Shown in pieces: positions 60,841-64,000 of a stretch of 64,000 bases of DNA; position 1 is the first letter of the stretch; the number at the start of each line of letters is the position of its first letter. A model generated the notes under the pieces. That model saw only the letters and a list, made by a program, of their open reading frames with translations, was not told the DNA's origin and did not search any database. Where the stretch lies: contig NZ_BRZC01000007.1 in NCBI RefSeq assembly GCF_030268005.1, positions 728,694 to 792,693 on the forward strand. Reading direction: 5' to 3'. The position numbers and the translations under genes are program-made. The stretch is from Microbacterium arabinogalactanolyticum (GTDB lineage Bacteria; Actinomycetota; Actinomycetes; Actinomycetales; Microbacteriaceae).

Positions 60841-62024
60841 GATGCGCTCCGCATCTGGTTCGAGCCGGCGGGGCGCAGCATCTCGCGTCCGACGATGAGT
60901 CGCATGATCTCGTTCGTCCCTTCCAGGATCTGATGCACGCGCAGGTCGCGCACGACCTTCTCGACCCCGTAGTCCTGAAGGTACCCGTAGCCGCCGTGCA
61001 GCTGAAGGGCCTTGTTGGCGATCTCGAAGCCGGCGTCCGTGGCGAATCGCTTCGCCATGGCGCAGCGCATCGTGGCATCCGGCGCCTTCGCGTCGACGGC
61101 CTCGGCGCCGTCGCGCACCATCAGGCGCGCGGCCTGCAGCTCGGTGCGCATGTCGGCGATCGTGAACAGGATCGACTGCTTCTCGGAGAGGGGCTCGCCG
61201 AACGCGACGCGCTCGTGCACGTACTGCACGGCCTTCTCCAGAGCCCAGGCCGCACCGCCCAGCGAGCAGGCGGCGATGTTGAGCCGGCCGCCGTTGAGTG
61301 CCGACATCGCGATCGCGAAGCCCTTGCCCTCCTCGCCGAGCATCGCGGATGCGGGCACCCGCACGCCGTCGAAGATCACCTGGCGGGTGGGCTGGGCATG
61401 CCAGCCCATCTTCTTCTCCGGCGCGCCGAAGCTCAGGCCTGCAGCATCTCCGGGGACGAGGAACGCGCTGATCCCGCGCGCCCCCGAGCCGGCTCCGCCG
61501 GTGCGGGCCATGACCACGTAGACGCCGGCCTCGCCCGCGCCCGAGATGAACTGCTTGACGCCCGTGAGCAGATAGTCGTCGCCGTCGCGCACCGCACTCG
61601 TGGCGATGTTCGCGGCATCCGACCCGGCACCGGGCTCGGTCAGGCAGTAGCCGCCGAACTGCTCCATGGCGGTCAGGCCCGGCAGCCAGCGGCCGCGCTG
61701 CGCGTCGTCGCCGTAGGTGTCGATCATCCACACCACCATGTTGTGGATCGAGATGTAGGCAGCGACCGCCGGGTCGCCCTTGGCGAGCTCCTCGAAGATC
61801 GCGACGGTGTCCACGCGGCCCAGGCCCGTTCCGCCGAACTCCTCGCGCACGTAGATGCCGCCCAGGCCCAGCTCGCCCGCCCTGTTGAGCGTCTCGCGGG
61901 GGAAGATGTGCTTCTCGTCGCGCTCGGCGGCGTGGGGCGCGAGCTCGGACTCGGCGAAGTCGCGCACGGCGCCGAGGATCGCCTCGCGCTCCTCGGCGGT
62001 GACGGTGCTGTCGATCATGGTCAT
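60837..62024 (-). CDS. Acyl-CoA dehydrogenase (probable isobutyryl-CoA dehydrogenase)
   Basis: 395-residue FAD enzyme. GGYCLTEPGAGSDAANIATS is the FAD/substrate signature, and LEGTNEIMRLIVGREMLR at the end holds the FAD-binding motif; GYGYLQDYGVEKVVRDLRVH precedes it. In this operon it most likely converts isobutyryl-CoA to methacrylyl-CoA in valine breakdown and passes electrons to ETF (etfBA in this window). Start codons at 62024 and 62018 are both possible. It follows mmsA by 46 bp. Confidence 0.92.
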   Translation of the reverse strand: MTMIDSTVTAEEREAILGAVRDFAESELAPHAAERDEKHIFPRETLNRAGELGLGGIYVREEFGGTGLGRVDTVAIFEELAKGDPAVAAYISIHNMVVWMIDTYGDDAQRGRWLPGLTAMEQFGGYCLTEPGAGSDAANIATSAVRDGDDYLLTGVKQFISGAGEAGVYVVMARTGGAGSGARGISAFLVPGDAAGLSFGAPEKKMGWHAQPTRQVIFDGVRVPASAMLGEEGKGFAIAMSALNGGRLNIAACSLGGAAWALEKAVQYVHERVAFGEPLSEKQSILFTIADMRTELQAARLMVRDGAEAVDAKAPDATMRCAMAKRFATDAGFEIANKALQLHGGYGYLQDYGVEKVVRDLRVHQILEGTNEIMRLIVGREMLRPAGSNQMRSAS

Positions 62025-62070
62025 TTCTCTCGGTCCTCGGATCTCGGGGATGTGTGCGGCAGGGGCGGGG

Positions 62071-63570
<1,500 letters not shown>

Positions 63571-63817
63571 TGTGCTGACACTCCTCTGCGCCTTCTTTGG
63601 CACAGTGATCATGCTAGTCGGCACACAGGGCATTTACTAGGGCTTCCTACTAACTGGCGCATCGGACACTCCGCATAGACGAATGTCTACTTTTTCCCTC
63701 GCACCACTTCCTTTGAACCGGCTGAGCACGATAGACAGTCCCCGGGCGTCCACCCGGCGCCCGCCGATCGCGGTGCCGCGAAGACCCTTCGCGCCGCCGT
63801 GTGAAAGGAGAGATTCG
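63571..63817. promoter_or_regulatory. 247-bp divergent spacer with a TAGAC-GAAT-GTCTA palindrome
   Basis: Holds promoters for the valine operon (leftward) and the secreted protein (rightward). A perfect 14-bp palindrome TAGACGAATGTCTA lies at 63676-63689, followed by a T-rich stretch, and TTGAAC (63713-63718) is a possible -35. GGGCG/CGCCC inverted repeats lie near 63744-63762. No ORF was recognised. Confidence 0.45.
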
Positions 63818-64000
63818 ATGTCAGAACGGAATGCCCGAGCGCGACGACGCGCCCTGGCGACGACTTCAGCGTTCGCGCTGGCGGCCGCAGGCCTGGTGGC
63901 CTTCGGCTCCGGCACGGCGAACGCTGCGTCGACGAGCACGGACGCGCCGCCGCCCACCGCCACGATCGGTGCCGACGAGTACTACATGAACTACGTCGCA
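63818..64000 (+). CDS. Secreted protein, N-terminal part (cut by window end)
   Basis: 61 visible residues with a typical Sec signal peptide. An Arg-rich n-region (SERNARARRRA) is followed by a hydrophobic core (LAAAGLVAFGSG) and a likely cleavage after Ala-Asn-Ala (about residue 36). The mature part starts with a Thr/Pro-rich stretch and then IGADEYYMNYVA. AAAGGAGAG precedes the ATG. The remainder lies outside the window, so no family can be named. Confidence 0.75.
   Translation, partial: MSERNARARRRALATTSAFALAAAGLVAFGSGTANAASTSTDAPPPTATIGADEYYMNYVA

Overview
This window looks like a chromosomal segment of a high-GC actinobacterium, most likely Microbacteriaceae and Microbacterium-like. That placement is an inference from the very high GC content, many GTG starts, TANNNT -10 boxes lying 6-7 nt before start codons (leaderless transcripts), actinobacterial regulators and the gene content. 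No rRNA, tRNA, CRISPR array, transposase or phage gene was seen. The region reads as a metabolic core/accessory mosaic rather than a mobile island.

Layout. 1-2.3 kb: Leloir galactose genes (3' end of galK, then galE) and a GNAT acetyltransferase. 2.4-11.4 kb: polyamine/amine catabolism, with an aminobutyraldehyde dehydrogenase divergent from an Lrp/AsnC regulator, a glutamylputrescine-oxidase-like flavoenzyme with a cupin, a VOC protein, then a PucR regulator divergent from an acylating aldehyde dehydrogenase and a class III aminotransferase. 11.7-14.1 kb: nucleotidyltransferase-fold protein, a TetR remnant and a type B carboxylesterase. 14.3-18.7 kb: bifunctional PutA and a divergent LysR regulator. 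18.8-25.6 kb: Tat-exported PHP protein, orphan DNA methyltransferase with a lipoate ligase, a frameshifted pnuC, a lipase, a PRC-barrel protein and CutC. 25.7-35.9 kb: a MarR regulator with two MFS pumps, a membrane molybdoenzyme, an ABC exporter with its own regulator, and a BCCT betaine carrier. 36-40.7 kb: a DDAH-like hydrolase and a second, longer PutA. 40.8-45.8 kb: a three-gene operon of small membrane-anchored proteins convergent with a polytopic membrane protein, a Pro/Gln-rich membrane protein and a thioesterase. 45.9-53 kb: GNAT, pntAB transhydrogenase, and etfBA in an operon with a cytochrome-b-like protein that has a repetitive disordered N-terminus. 53-58.5 kb: MarR/SRPBCC pair, surE with a PfkB kinase, a DUF1905/YdeI protein, and a MarR regulator divergent from a DHA2 efflux pump. 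58.6-63.6 kb: valine/isobutyrate catabolism (mmsA, acyl-CoA dehydrogenase, mmsB, enoyl-CoA hydratase) ending in an Imm-5-like protein. The window ends in the start of a secreted protein.

How the parts connect. Amine, proline, arginine-derivative and valine breakdown dominate, with five aldehyde-dehydrogenase-fold modules. The electrons they release can enter through ETF (etfBA plus the cytochrome-b-like protein), PutA flavin chemistry and the PntAB transhydrogenase. The most interesting items are the etfBA-linked cytochrome b with three LRRGLPR-type repeats, the uncharacterised three-gene membrane operon at 40.8 kb, a pnuC broken by a 5-bp tandem duplication, two divergent PutA paralogues, a family of intergenic double-repeat palindromes, and several well-formed palindromic operators.
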